From the NCBI RefSeq assembly GCF_009498275.1, contig NZ_CP045643.1:1116001-1180000 (forward strand): DNA of 64,000 nt. Reading direction: 5' to 3'. The notes beneath the pieces were generated by a model. It was given only the letters and a program-made list of their open reading frames with translations, ran no database searches and was not told where the DNA came from. The position numbers and the translations under genes are program-made. This stretch comes from Streptomyces fagopyri (GTDB lineage Bacteria > Actinomycetota > Actinomycetes > Streptomycetales > Streptomycetaceae). Positions 27,280-36,177 of the stretch are shown one piece after another. Numbering within the stretch: position 1 is the stretch's first letter; every line of letters begins with the position of its first letter.

Positions 27280-27696
27280 GCAGATCCCATCTCGGTGATC
27301 CATGCCCCGGTCGTCGGCGCGGGGCGGCACACGGCAGCCGGGGGCCGCACCGGGGATGAGTGGTCGAAGAATCACTGGACCCATTGGTCACATGGGTCAC
27401 AGCTCGACCACATAGTCGATCACCCCATGGGGCCTGTCAACTTCGTTGACAGCACGGCGACTTCACATGCGATCACATTTCGTCCGCATCAGGAATAAGT
27501 CATTCCCGCGCACCGCTGACGCGCCGGCACCCTCCACCCAGGCCCGTACCCGGGCGCGCCGACGACGGGCGTGCCACGGGTGTGCCCTCAAGTCCGGAGC
27601 ACGCACGTCCTCCTTCCTCCACGACTGACGGCACTCGGTTCCCTCAACCGTGCGCACCGAGTGCCATCCCCTCCGCGCGATGCTAGGTTCCCGTTC
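27280..27696. other. 417-base divergent regulatory region
   Basis: It separates the surface-protein gene and the TetR gene. It holds repeated GGTCACA words near 27385-27400 and a perfect CTGTCAAC-TTC-GTTGACAG inverted repeat (27434-27452). An AT-rich segment near 27465-27500 and the TetR operator described separately complete it. I see no gene. Confidence 0.5.
27630..27665. promoter_or_regulatory. Putative TetR operator, own promoter
   Basis: GGCACTCGGT (27630-27639) and its exact complement ACCGAGTGCC (27656-27665) stand 32 bases before the TetR start codon. The same half-site recurs twice before the DUF35 gene at 28757, which supports autoregulation plus control of that gene. Confidence 0.65.
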
Positions 27697-28434
27697 ATGA
27701 GCGAGGGACCCCGGCGCAGCGACACCGCCGACACGACGCCGGCGAAGCCCCCCATGCGGGACGCGCTGGTCGCGGCGGCTTTCCGGCTGTTCCCCGAACG
27801 CGGCTACGAGCAGACCACCGTCGACGACATCGTGGCCCTCGCCGGGGTCGGCCGGCGGTCCTTCTTCCGTTACTTCCCGTCGAAGGAGGACGTGGTCTTC
27901 CCGGACCACGAGCGCTGCCTGGCCGACATGACCGCCTTCCTCGCCGACGGCACCGCCGAGGACGAGCCGGTGCGACGGGTCTGCGACGCGGCCCGGCTCG
28001 TGCTGCGCATGTACGCAGAGAACCCGACCTTCTCCGTACAGCGCTACCGTCTCACCAAGAAGGTGCCCGGCCTGCGCGCCTACGAGCTGTCGGTGGTCTG
28101 GCGCTACGAACGTGCCCTCGCGGAGTATCTGCGCGGACGCTTCGGAGGCCGCCCCGACGGCAGCCTGCGGGCCGATGTGATCGCCGCCGCCGTGGTCGCC
28201 GCGCACAACAACGCCCTGCGCTCGTGGCTGCGTTCGGCCGGGCAGGGCGACGCGGACACCGCCGTCGACCACGCCCTCGGCTTCGTCCAGGCGATGTTCG
28301 GTGACGCTCCCCCCGGCGCTCCGGCCGCTGCGGCCGAGGAGCGGGAGGAGGACGTGGTCGTCGTCATCTCCCGGCGCGGGACCCCCATGTGGCGCGTGGT
28401 GCGGGAGATCGAGTCCACGCTCGGGCACGACTGA
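27697..28434 (+). CDS. TetR family transcriptional regulator
   Basis: A 245-residue DNA-binding regulator. The TetR helix-turn-helix covers about residues 22-72, with LVAAAFRLFPERGYEQTTV followed by DDIVALAGVGRRSFFRYFPS and KEDVVF. The ligand-binding part is helical (YELSVVWRYERALAEYLRG, AAAVVAAHNNALRSWLR), and an acidic EEREEDVVVV tail ends the protein. The ligand is unknown; control of a DUF35 protein linked to acyl-CoA metabolism suggests a fatty-acyl-type effector, which is inference. ATG 27697 lies just after the operator. Confidence 0.88.
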   Translation: MSEGPRRSDTADTTPAKPPMRDALVAAAFRLFPERGYEQTTVDDIVALAGVGRRSFFRYFPSKEDVVFPDHERCLADMTAFLADGTAEDEPVRRVCDAARLVLRMYAENPTFSVQRYRLTKKVPGLRAYELSVVWRYERALAEYLRGRFGGRPDGSLRADVIAAAVVAAHNNALRSWLRSAGQGDADTAVDHALGFVQAMFGDAPPGAPAAAAEEREEDVVVVISRRGTPMWRVVREIESTLGHD

Positions 28435-28653
28435 CCGAGCCGCACGGGACGGCCCGGACCGGACCGGACCGGATCCGCCGAACAGAGCGCCCGGACCGGG
28501 ACCGCCCGGGCGGAACGGGCCCGGGCGGAACGGCCCCTACAAGACCGCCCGTACGGTCCCGATCGACCGGGACCGGTCGGCCGCGGCCGACCGGGTCGGG
28601 CGCGGGCCGACCAGGCGCGGGCGCAACCGGGAAGCACCGCTCGGCCACCCGAG

Positions 28654-28688
28654 GGTACCGAGTGCCTTTACGAGTGGCACTGAGTGCC
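28654..28688 (+). promoter_or_regulatory. Two tandem TetR-operator-like sites upstream of the DUF35 gene
   Basis: GGTACCGAGTGCC (28654-28666) and the perfect palindrome GGCACT-G-AGTGCC (28676-28688) repeat the motif found upstream of the TetR gene. They overlap a probable promoter (CATACCCT just downstream) and lie 69 bases before the GTG start. Confidence 0.65.
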
Positions 28689-28756
28689 ATACCCTGTGGC
28701 TCGTGCGCGGCGATCCGGGCACCTTCGACTCCGGCCGAGCGCAGGGAGATGACATC

Positions 28757-29224
28757 GTGCACCACCCAGGAATCGCCCTTCATCCGGGTCCCCGACCCTC
28801 GACGGACGTGCTCGGCACGGAACCCGATCGCGGCGACCCGGACGCCGTGGACCTCGCCACCGACCTCGTGGTGAACGCGAATCCGGCCTCGGACGCCCTT
28901 CTGTTCCAGCGCTGCCGCTGGTGCGGCAGCGCGATGTACCAGCGCCTCCTGTGTCCCGTCTGCGCGGGCAGCGACCTGCGGACGGAGGCGAGCACCGGAA
29001 CCGGTGTCGTCCGTCACGCGACCGTCATCCACCGCAACACCCCGGCCGCACGGAACGTCTCCCTCGTCGAGATGGCCGAGGGCTTCACCGTCCGGGGCAG
29101 GGTCACGGGACTGGCCACCGACGTGCACAGCGGAGACCGGGTCCAACTCACCACCGCGCAGGACCCGGTACGCAGCCAGCCCGTGTTCCAGCTCGTCGAC
29201 GGGCCGTACCGGAGCCGGAACTGA
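28757..29224 (+). CDS. Zinc-ribbon OB-fold (DUF35) protein
   Basis: A 155-residue protein. A rubredoxin-like zinc ribbon at about 54-75 shows CRWCGSAMYQ then LCPVCAGSDL (two CxxC pairs). An OB-fold follows (GTGVVRHATVIHRN, GFTVRGRVTGLATDVHSGD). DUF35 proteins usually work with thiolase-fold enzymes on CoA esters, but none is adjacent here. The N-terminal extension of about 50 residues is longer than typical. GTG 28757 has GCAGGGAG eight bases upstream. Expression is probably controlled by the TetR protein at 27697. Confidence 0.85.
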   Translation: MHHPGIALHPGPRPSTDVLGTEPDRGDPDAVDLATDLVVNANPASDALLFQRCRWCGSAMYQRLLCPVCAGSDLRTEASTGTGVVRHATVIHRNTPAARNVSLVEMAEGFTVRGRVTGLATDVHSGDRVQLTTAQDPVRSQPVFQLVDGPYRSRN

Positions 29225-29293
29225 CACTCCGTGCCCCGGGCGGCCGAACGCACCGTCGTGCGGAACCGGTCCGTCCGGCCCCCCGTTCCGGTC

Positions 29294-29818
29294 AGCCGTC
29301 ACGTCCACGTCACCGACGACGACCGTGCGCGTGTACTGCGTGGAGCAGTTGCCGCAACTGCGCACCAGCTTGCCGGAGTTCGACACCTGAAAGCCCGTCA
29401 CGGTCAGCTCCCCCGCGCCGTTGAACTGCAACACCTTGTCCGAGGCCGCCTTCGCGCCGCCACCGGTCACGGTGTACGTGGCGGAGGACGACGTGCCCTT
29501 GAAGGTGGCCGCGTCCTCACCGACGTCCTCCCACCACATGTTCCGCAGTGTGCAACTGCCCGCGCAGTGGATGCCGTCGGCGGCCGGGGCCCCGATGACG
29601 ACGTTCTTGAGAACGGCACCGTCCGCGAGGTCGAAGATCGGGTCCTGGTCCTCGGACTGGCCTCCGCCCCCGAGGTCGCCGCTGCCGTGGAACCGCTGGA
29701 GCCTGCCGTCGTAGGTGCCCGCGCCGGACGTCACCGAGGCGACGACGGTCGAGGCGGGCTCGGCGGTGTAGCCGTCGGGGACCCCGGACCCGTCGCCGCG
29801 CCGTAATCGGCGGCGCAC
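29294..29818 (-). pseudogene. PL3-family pectate lyase remnant
   Basis: The central part of a polysaccharide lyase family 3 enzyme is preserved in one frame: GSGDLGGGGQSEDQDPIF, LADGAVLKNVVIGAPAADG, IHCAGSCTLRNMWWEDVGED, AATFKG and SCGNCSTQYTRTVVVGDVD. The signal peptide and start codon are missing upstream. Homology stops after GDVDVTA, so the C-terminal part (roughly 50-60 residues in homologues, from memory) is replaced by unrelated sequence. It is truncated at both ends, next to the DUF35 gene stop. Conserved Cys and active-site acidic residues remain in the preserved part. Confidence 0.8.
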
Positions 29819-29830
29819 CGGCTCGGGGGC

Positions 29831-29870
29831 GTCGGACGGGGGTCCGGCCGGTGCCGGGCCCCCGTCCGAC
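29831..29870 (-). terminator. Hairpin terminator of the PPOX gene
   Basis: Twelve-base perfect arms (29831-29842, 29859-29870), with further pairing inside the loop, directly follow the stop codon of the minus-strand gene at 29873. Confidence 0.7.
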
Positions 29871-29872
29871 CC

Positions 29873-30259
29873 TCACGGGGTCAGCGAGATGCGTAGTCCC
29901 ACCGTGCCCTCCCGGCCGCGGCGCAGCCGGCTGCCGAAGAGGGTGAGACGGCCGAGGACGCCGTACTTGCGCGCGATCAGACCGCGGTAGCGCGCCGTCG
30001 CGGTCTGGTCGAGGATCTCCGCCGTGGCGGGAACCTGGTCACCGGTCGGGTTGCCGCGTACGTCGCAGGGACCCACGAGAACGTCCGGCCGGTTGCGGAT
30101 CCGTTTCACCTTCCAGGAGTCCGCGACGGTCCAGGCGCCGAGCGCGTCACCGTCCCGGACCACCCACACGGGCGTCGGGACGCCCGTGCCGTTCTTCCGG
30201 TAGCTCGTGATGAGAAGGAACTTGCCCGAACGGAGCGTGTCGAGCCTTGTCTCGTCCAT
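29873..30259 (-). CDS. PPOX-class F420-dependent oxidoreductase
   Basis: A 128-residue split-barrel flavin/deazaflavin-binding protein. Typical segments are LRSGKFLLITSYRKNGTGVPTPVWVV, where the N-terminal strand pair is followed by DGDALGAWTVADSWKVKRIRNRPDV and VLVGPCDVRGNPTG. The family uses reduced F420 to reduce enones, dyes or biliverdin-like compounds; the substrate is unknown. ATG 30259 is the natural start. The gene shares orientation with the acid phosphatase gene 24 bases upstream, so both may form an operon. Confidence 0.85.
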   Translation of the reverse strand: MDETRLDTLRSGKFLLITSYRKNGTGVPTPVWVVRDGDALGAWTVADSWKVKRIRNRPDVLVGPCDVRGNPTGDQVPATAEILDQTATARYRGLIARKYGVLGRLTLFGSRLRRGREGTVGLRISLTP

Positions 30260-30283
30260 GCCGGGAGTCTAGGCAATCCGAGC

Positions 30284-30919
30284 TCAGGACAGCTGTCCGT
30301 CGTAGTCGGGCAGCTTGAAGGTGCGCTCGGCGTGCCCCCCGACGAGGTCCGAGTCGTTGTTGCCGACATTGGCGATGATGGTGTAGCCGAGGGACTCGAT
30401 CTGGGCCCGCTTGCCCGTCTTGTAGGCGCTGACCTCGTCGAACAGGTCGGGCAGGTCACGCGTGTAGAGGCCGGAGACCGGATAGCCGACGGACGTCAGG
30501 TTCCACTTCGTCTCGGCGGCGATGATGCCCGGACGCGCGCTGATGAAGAAGACGTCGACACCGCGGGAGCGCGCGTAGCGGGCGAGGTCGAGCGACGGCG
30601 CGACGGCCGGCGTGGGCAGCTGGTACCAGGGGTGGAAGTCCGTCTCCAGCGCGGTGTTGTCGATGTCGAGGACGAGGGCCAGCTTCTGCCCGGACGCGTT
30701 CGCGGTGCGCTGCTGGACGTAGGGCACCGCCTGGTCGAGCACGGCCCGGACGTCCTGCTGCCAGGTGGCGTAGTCGACGTCGGCCACCCGCGTCGCGGCC
30801 ACCGCCGTCCGGGCCGGAGCCGCGGCGGCGGTCCCCGCGACGGTGACGGTCCCTCCGATGCCCAGCGCGACGACCGCCGAGAGCGCGCCGATCCGGCGGC
30901 CCACACCATGTCCAGTCAT
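30284..30919 (-). CDS. Secreted HAD-family acid phosphatase (class III/B type)
   Basis: A 211-residue exported phosphatase. A signal peptide spans about 1-34 (ending AGTAAAAPA). The HAD motif I is LVLDIDNTALE with Asp85 and Asp87, motif II is DVFFISAR, a Lys lies in YKTGKRAQIE, and motif IV is IIANVGNNDSDLVGG. It removes phosphate from organic monoesters outside the cell. ATG 30919 is preceded by GGGGACGAG. The upstream neighbour on the other strand is an NADH dehydrogenase-like gene. Confidence 0.88.
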   Translation of the reverse strand: MTGHGVGRRIGALSAVVALGIGGTVTVAGTAAAAPARTAVAATRVADVDYATWQQDVRAVLDQAVPYVQQRTANASGQKLALVLDIDNTALETDFHPWYQLPTPAVAPSLDLARYARSRGVDVFFISARPGIIAAETKWNLTSVGYPVSGLYTRDLPDLFDEVSAYKTGKRAQIESLGYTIIANVGNNDSDLVGGHAERTFKLPDYDGQLS

Positions 30920-31146
30920 ACTCGTCCCCTTTTCACGTCGGAGCGGTGAGCGTGCCTCGGTCATCACCGCGCGACCGATGATCGTGCCTAAGGATGGACG
31001 AAAGGGGAAGACGAAATTACTGATCGGTAGAGAATTCCGTGGTCGACGTCCTCGCCACCGCCCTGCGGTGGCAGGCCGGGACAACCCGTGTGAGCCTTGG
31101 CTCGCGGGCGGACCACGGTGTCGGCACACGGAGAGAGGCATCACGG

Positions 31147-32493
31147 ATGGACGCACCGAACATCGTGATCGTCGGCGGCGGCTTCGCCGGAGTCGAGTGC
31201 GCCCGGGGCCTGGAGCGCGCGCTCGCACCCGGCGCCGCCCGGATCACCCTGGTCAGCCCCACCGACTACCAGCTCTACCTGCCGCTGCTGCCACAGGTCG
31301 CCTCAGGGGTCGTCACCCCGCAGTCCGTGGCACCCTCGCTGCGCCGGATCCTGCGCCGCACGGAGCTGGTGCCCGGGACGGTGGCCGGCGTGGATCCCGG
31401 GTCCAAGGTGTGCGTCGTCCGTAAGATCACCGGCGAACTCGCCGACTTGTCCTACGACTACCTGGTCCTGACGCCGGGCAGTGTGACCCGCACGTTCGAC
31501 ATCCCCGGCCTGCTCGACGAGGCGCGCGGCATGAAGACGCTCGCCCAGGCCGTGTACCTGCGCGACCACGTGATCGCCCAACTCGACCTGGCGGCGGCCA
31601 CGTCGGACGAGGCCGAGCGGGCGGCGCGGCTCCAGTTCGTGGTGGTGGGCGGCGGGTACGCGGGCACCGAGACCGCGGCCTGCCTGCAGCGCCTGACGAC
31701 CGCCGCGTCCAAGCGCTACCACCCGCGACTCGATCCCGGCCTCATCCAGTGGCATCTGCTCGACGTGGCCCCCAAGTTGCTGCCGGAGCTCGGCGACAGG
31801 CTCGGGGCCAGCGCGCTGCGCATGCTCACCGAGCGCGGGGTGCGGATCTCGCTGAAGACGTCCGTGGCCTCGGTCACCGAGGACGAGGTCACCCTGACGG
31901 ACGGCCGGGTGCTGCCGTCGCGGACGCTGGTGTGGACGGCCGGTGTCGCCGCGTGCCCGCTGGTCGACTCGCTGGGCGCCGAGACCGTACGCGGCCGGAT
32001 CCTGGCCGCGCCGGACTTCAAGGTGCCGGGCATGGACGGGGTGTTCGCGCTGGGCGACGCGGCCGCGGTGCCCGACCTCGCCAGGGGCGACGGCTCGTAC
32101 TGTGTCCCCACCGCGCAGCACGCCGCACGTCAGGGACGGCACGCGGCGAAGAACCTGGCGGCCCTGCTGCACGGACGGCCGACCACGTCCTACCGGCACA
32201 AGGATCTCGGCCTGGTGGTCGATCTCGGTGGACACGACGCGGTGTCGAAGCCTCTCGGTATCGACCTCAAGGGCGTGCCCGCGCAGGTCGTGGCCCGTGG
32301 GTACCACCTGTACGCGCTGCGCACGGGTGTGGCCAGGTTCCGTACGAGCGCCAACTGGTTCCTGAACGCGGTCGCGGGCGACGACTTCGTCCGCACGGGC
32401 TTCCTCGCCGGGCGCAAGGGAACTCTGCGGGACTTCGAGCACACCGACACCTATCTGACCCCTGAGGCGGTGGCCGCCCGCACGGGCGTGTAG
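31147..32493 (+). CDS. Type II NADH dehydrogenase-like FAD oxidoreductase
   Basis: A 448-residue pyridine-nucleotide-disulphide oxidoreductase of the NDH-2 type. The FAD-binding loop is IVIVGGGFAGVE at 6-17, the NAD(P) loop is FVVVGGGYAGTE near 165-176, and the second FAD motif is VFALGDAAAVPD. It would pass electrons from NADH to menaquinone at the inner face of the membrane, attached peripherally through its C-terminus (FRTSANWFLNAVAGDDFVRTGFL). ATG 31147 follows GAGAGAGG. It is a single gene and probably an accessory respiratory entry point. Confidence 0.88.
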   Translation: MDAPNIVIVGGGFAGVECARGLERALAPGAARITLVSPTDYQLYLPLLPQVASGVVTPQSVAPSLRRILRRTELVPGTVAGVDPGSKVCVVRKITGELADLSYDYLVLTPGSVTRTFDIPGLLDEARGMKTLAQAVYLRDHVIAQLDLAAATSDEAERAARLQFVVVGGGYAGTETAACLQRLTTAASKRYHPRLDPGLIQWHLLDVAPKLLPELGDRLGASALRMLTERGVRISLKTSVASVTEDEVTLTDGRVLPSRTLVWTAGVAACPLVDSLGAETVRGRILAAPDFKVPGMDGVFALGDAAAVPDLARGDGSYCVPTAQHAARQGRHAAKNLAALLHGRPTTSYRHKDLGLVVDLGGHDAVSKPLGIDLKGVPAQVVARGYHLYALRTGVARFRTSANWFLNAVAGDDFVRTGFLAGRKGTLRDFEHTDTYLTPEAVAARTGV

Positions 32494-32604
32494 TCCGCGT
32501 CCCACCGTGCCGCCGGCGGTGTGGGCGCGTCCGGTGCGCTCCCCGCCGGGCTCCCCGGCGTGTGCGGCGCGCGCCCGGCGGTGATCACGGGGTGTGCGGC
32601 AGTG

Positions 32605-33357
32605 TCAGGTGGCGCTGTCCAGGAGGGCGAGGTAGCGGCGGCCGAACAGGTAGGCGTCGCCCGGCCACCGGGCCGAGATGTAGGGACCGTCCTCGACGAC
32701 GAACGCGTGGCTGTCGTCGGTGGCGGTGCCACGGCGGGTGAGGGTGCGGGGGCCGCGGGAGAACTGGGCACCGGGGTCGGCGAGGGCCGCCTTGACCTCG
32801 TCCTCGACGTAGGCGGGATAGGTGCGGTAGTAGCGGCCGAGACGCCAGGCGGTGGTGAAGTAGGCGGTGCGTTCCATGTACTTGGGCAGGCACGTCGTAC
32901 GCCGGCCGGCCAGGACGCTGCGGCCCGTGTCCAGGTCGCGGGCGCGGGCGAGCACGAGGACTCCGTGGCAGATCGCTCCGACGGGCCGCCCCAGGGCCCA
33001 GAAGCGGGCGACCTGTCGCTGGAGCGCGGCGGAGCCGAGGTACTGCCGCATGCCGGGCGCGTGTCCGCCGGGCAGGAGCAGACCGTCGAAGTCCTCGACG
33101 GTCACGTCCTCCCAGGACACGGTCGATGTGAACTCCGGTGCCTCGGTGAGCTGTCGGTAGAAGCTCCGGGGCTCCTCCGCGGCGCCCAGCTGTCCGAGGA
33201 GGACCCCCATGAGCAGCCGCGGGTCGGCCGCCGGCCTGGTGGACGCCCGCTCGGTGGCGAACACGACCTCGTGCCCGGCCTCGGTGAGGATCCGCCAGGG
33301 TACGGCCACTTCGGTGACGTCGGCGTCATGGTCGGGGACCGGCATCAGCACGCGCAT
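32605..33357 (-). CDS. DJ-1/PfpI family protein
   Basis: A 250-residue glutamine-amidotransferase-like protein. The strand MRVLMPVPDHDADVTEVAVP opens the fold, FDGLLLPGGHAPGMRQYL is the glycine-rich oxyanion loop, and the nucleophile elbow VGAICHG carries Cys130. An inserted Tyr-rich segment (YFTTAWRLGRYYRTY) makes it longer than simple PfpI proteases. Related proteins act as protein deglycases, chaperones or hydrolases; the activity here is open. ATG 33357 opens the first beta strand. It converges on the NDH-2-like gene. Confidence 0.85.
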   Translation of the reverse strand: MRVLMPVPDHDADVTEVAVPWRILTEAGHEVVFATERASTRPAADPRLLMGVLLGQLGAAEEPRSFYRQLTEAPEFTSTVSWEDVTVEDFDGLLLPGGHAPGMRQYLGSAALQRQVARFWALGRPVGAICHGVLVLARARDLDTGRSVLAGRRTTCLPKYMERTAYFTTAWRLGRYYRTYPAYVEDEVKAALADPGAQFSRGPRTLTRRGTATDDSHAFVVEDGPYISARWPGDAYLFGRRYLALLDSAT

Positions 33358-33621
33358 GGGCCCATGATGACAGGTGGTGGGCAGGCTCCCCCGGGGCGGT
33401 GGTGACCGTTGGACTCCCGCCGCGCAGAGGCCATGACGAGGTGTCCGGGACGGTCGGCGAACTGCCGGGGTCGCCATGGTGGACGGTGCGGGACACACGA
33501 CCTGAACCGGAGACCGGGCCGCCGGTGAACGCGGCGGCGCGCACGCACGTATGGGAGGAGGGCCCACGACCGGGGACCCGGCGGTGGTGACACCGCGCCG
33601 AACGGCTTCGGGAGCCCATGG

Positions 33622-35004
33622 ATGAGGCACGCACGACGACGGATCGTCCGACGGGGGGCGCGATGTGCGGCCGTCGGCGGGCTCCTCTGCGGTGGGCTGA
33701 TGGTGACGCACGCCATGGCGAGTGAGCCGTCCGCCTCGTCGCGTGCACCGGAGAGTGCCGCGCGGCTCGCCGCGGACAAGGGCGCCGGCCTGGTGTCACG
33801 TCTCGGCACCTCGCGTACGGCGGGCAGTTGGATCGCCGCCGACGGGCGTCCTGTGGTCGCGGTGACGGACTCGGCCACGGCGGCGGAGGTGGAGAGAGCC
33901 GGTGCCCGTCCCAAGGTCGTGCGGCACAGCATGCAGGAGCTGAAGTCGGTGGCGCAGGCGCTCAAGTCGGCGCCACGGGTGTCCGGCACCGCCTGGGCGA
34001 TGGACTACGTCAACAACGAGGTGGTGGTGCAGGCCGACAGCACGGTCTCCGCCCCCGACTGGTCCCGGATGACGAAACTCGGCCAGAGCATGGGGAGTTC
34101 GGTCCGCATGGAGCGCACCCAGGGCACCTTCACCACGCGGCTGAACGCAGCGCAGCCGATGTTCTCGACCGGCGGGCGCTGCTCGGCGGGCTTCAACGTG
34201 ACCAACGGGAAGAACGAGTTCATCCTGACGGCGGGACACTGCGGGCCCGCCGGTTCCGTCTGGTTCGCGGACAACCAGGGCACCAAGCAGCTGGGACAGA
34301 CGATCACCACGGCTTTCCCGGGCAACGACTTCTCGCTCATCCAGTACAACAACGGCGAGAACGACACCGGCAACAACGTCGTCGCGATCGGGGGCGGCAA
34401 AGGGGTTCAGATCCTCGGGGCCGCGGACGCGGCCGTCGGGCAGCGTGTCTTTCGCAGCGGCAGCACGAGTGGGCTCCACGACGGGCGGGTGAAGGGTCTC
34501 GACGCGACGGTCAACTACCCCGAGGGCACGGTGACCGGTCTGATCGAGACCGATGTGTGCGCCGAACCGGGCGACAGCGGTGGGCCGTTGTTCTCCGAGG
34601 GCATCGCGCTGGGCGTGACGTCGGGCGGCAACGGGGACTGCACCACGGGCGGTACGACGTTCTTCCAGCCGATCACCAAGGCGATGACGGCGCTCGCCGT
34701 GAAACTGACCGGACCGGGCACCCAGGGGCAGGGAGCGTCCGGTTCCGCCGCTCAGAACCCTCCCGCGCCGGCTGCCTCGCGGGGAACCGCGGTCGCCCCG
34801 GGGTCCGCCGCTCCGGGCTCGGTCCAGGCGGTGGGTTCCGGCGACTCCGTGAGGCTCCTCGACCGGCTGACCGACCCCGCGAACATCGGCCCCGGGCTCC
34901 TGGTCATCGCGGGAAGCATCATCGCGCTGGTCGCCACGCGGTACATCCGTACGGAACAGGACCGCAATCGCTATCGGCGTCAGTACTCGCAGAGTTGGGG
35001 CTGA
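33622..35004 (+). CDS. Streptogrisin-like serine protease with C-terminal membrane anchor
   Basis: A 460-residue exported protease. After a signal segment (about 1-33) and a propeptide (about 34-180, with an alpha-lytic-protease-type pro-fold, YVNNEVVVQADS), the S1 catalytic domain shows His206 in LTAGHCG, Asp236 in GNDFSLI and Ser319 in PGDSGGPL. A Pro/Ala/Ser-rich linker follows and then a hydrophobic helix (GLLVIAGSIIALVATRYI) with a charged tail, so the enzyme should stay attached to the membrane. Classical streptogrisins are released. ATG 33622 is near GGGAGCCC; the exact start is uncertain by a few codons. Confidence 0.88.
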   Translation: MRHARRRIVRRGARCAAVGGLLCGGLMVTHAMASEPSASSRAPESAARLAADKGAGLVSRLGTSRTAGSWIAADGRPVVAVTDSATAAEVERAGARPKVVRHSMQELKSVAQALKSAPRVSGTAWAMDYVNNEVVVQADSTVSAPDWSRMTKLGQSMGSSVRMERTQGTFTTRLNAAQPMFSTGGRCSAGFNVTNGKNEFILTAGHCGPAGSVWFADNQGTKQLGQTITTAFPGNDFSLIQYNNGENDTGNNVVAIGGGKGVQILGAADAAVGQRVFRSGSTSGLHDGRVKGLDATVNYPEGTVTGLIETDVCAEPGDSGGPLFSEGIALGVTSGGNGDCTTGGTTFFQPITKAMTALAVKLTGPGTQGQGASGSAAQNPPAPAASRGTAVAPGSAAPGSVQAVGSGDSVRLLDRLTDPANIGPGLLVIAGSIIALVATRYIRTEQDRNRYRRQYSQSWG

Positions 35005-35014
35005 GCGGGAGTGG

Positions 35015-35042
35015 CGGGGGGCCCGGGACCCGGGTCCCCCCG
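35015..35042. terminator. Hairpin between convergent genes
   Basis: CGGGGGG-CCCGGG pairs with CCCGGGTCCCCCCG with a single bulge, between the protease stop and the small gene stop at 35076. Confidence 0.6.
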
Positions 35043-35075
35043 TTCGTCACCGGTGCGCGGGGTGGCCGAGCGGGT

Positions 35076-35252
35076 TCACGCCACCCGTGTGGGCGACGGA
35101 GGGGCGGCCTCCGCCCACTCCAGGACGAGCCGCTGGTACTCCCGCCGCTCCTCCCCGCTGAGCGTCCCACCGGCACGGAACCAAAGGGCCCGGATCTCCT
35201 CGTTGACATCGGTGGCAGAGCGCACGGAGTCGCTTTCAGGAGTGGTGGACAT
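35076..35252 (-). CDS. Small conserved hypothetical protein
   Basis: A 58-residue soluble, acidic protein with a helical core (DVNEEIRALWFRAGGTLS followed by GEERREYQRLVLEWAEAA). The codon bias is normal. I recall similar short proteins in Streptomyces but no assigned function. ATG 35252 is chosen because the core follows directly; an upstream in-frame ATG at 35264 adds four residues. No ribosome-binding site is obvious, so the start may be used from a short leader. Confidence 0.6.
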   Translation of the reverse strand: MSTTPESDSVRSATDVNEEIRALWFRAGGTLSGEERREYQRLVLEWAEAAPPSPTRVA

Positions 35253-35335
35253 GCTGTGAAGCATACGGGGCCCGTAGTGAAGGCGATGTGAGTAAAGGTG
35301 CACCTCGCGACATTACGGACCGTGAACCTGATCAC

Positions 35336-36177
35336 TCATGCGTCGGCCGACCCGAGCACGAGCACCTGGATCGCCGACACGGCCGCTCCGCGCGCCCAGT
35401 CGTGGAAGTCGGACACCTTCGTCTCCAGGTCGACGGAACCGGCCAGCGGATGCCGGTGGGCGAGGACGGTCTCCCCGACGACCCGGCCCGCCACGTCGAC
35501 CAGGCCGACCCCCTCCCCGGCGAGCAGGATCTTCTGGGGCATGGCGAAGTCGGCGATCTGTGCGACGAGGACGCCGAGCGCGCGGGCCGCCTCGTCGACG
35601 ACGCGGGCCGACACGGGGTCGCCGGCGGCGGCGCGGGCCAGGATCTCCTCGTACGTCGCGTCCTGCCCGGTGGCCGCCCTGACCTGGTAACGGATGCTGG
35701 GGATGGTGAGCAGCGACACGGCGCTGCCGCGCTCCCCCTCGGGGGTGAGCGGGCCCTGCGGGTTCACCATCCAGCGGCGGCCGACACCTCGGTCATCTGC
35801 CGCGGGACAGCGGCGACTTCGGCCGGATCATGGGTGGTGAGCGGGCGGTCGTGACGCGCCACGATGTCACCGCGCGGGGTCGTGACGACACCGTGGACCC
35901 TGTCCTCGGTGATCTTGAATCCGATGAACGCACGGGATTCGGCGACGATGTCCAGGGGCTGCGAGGGACGCCCCTGGCGCACCTCGGCACTCTCCCCCGC
36001 CTCGGTGGCCTCGACCAGCAGGCCCGACTCGATCAGGGGTTTGGTCAGCCGGGTGAGGCTGCCCGCCGAGAGGTTCGGCCGGCGCGCGATCTCGCCGCGC
36101 GACAGCGGTCCGTGCGCGAGGACCTCGATGGCCACCGCCCGTTCACCACCCTTGACGAACGGATTCTTCCGCCTCAA
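35336..36177 (-). pseudogene. ROK-family repressor with internal deletion
   Basis: The N-terminal part (36177 down to 35764) has the ROK winged helix (HGPLSRGEIARRPNLSAGSL then TRLTKPLIESGLLVEA) and the first ROK strand. The C-terminal part (35770 down to 35336) reads NPQGPLTPEGERG and LTIPSIRYQV before a helical end. Between them about 100-120 residues are gone, including the sugar-binding and zinc motifs, and the two halves are in different frames. The gene is divergent from the Gfo/Idh/MocA gene it presumably controlled. Confidence 0.78.
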
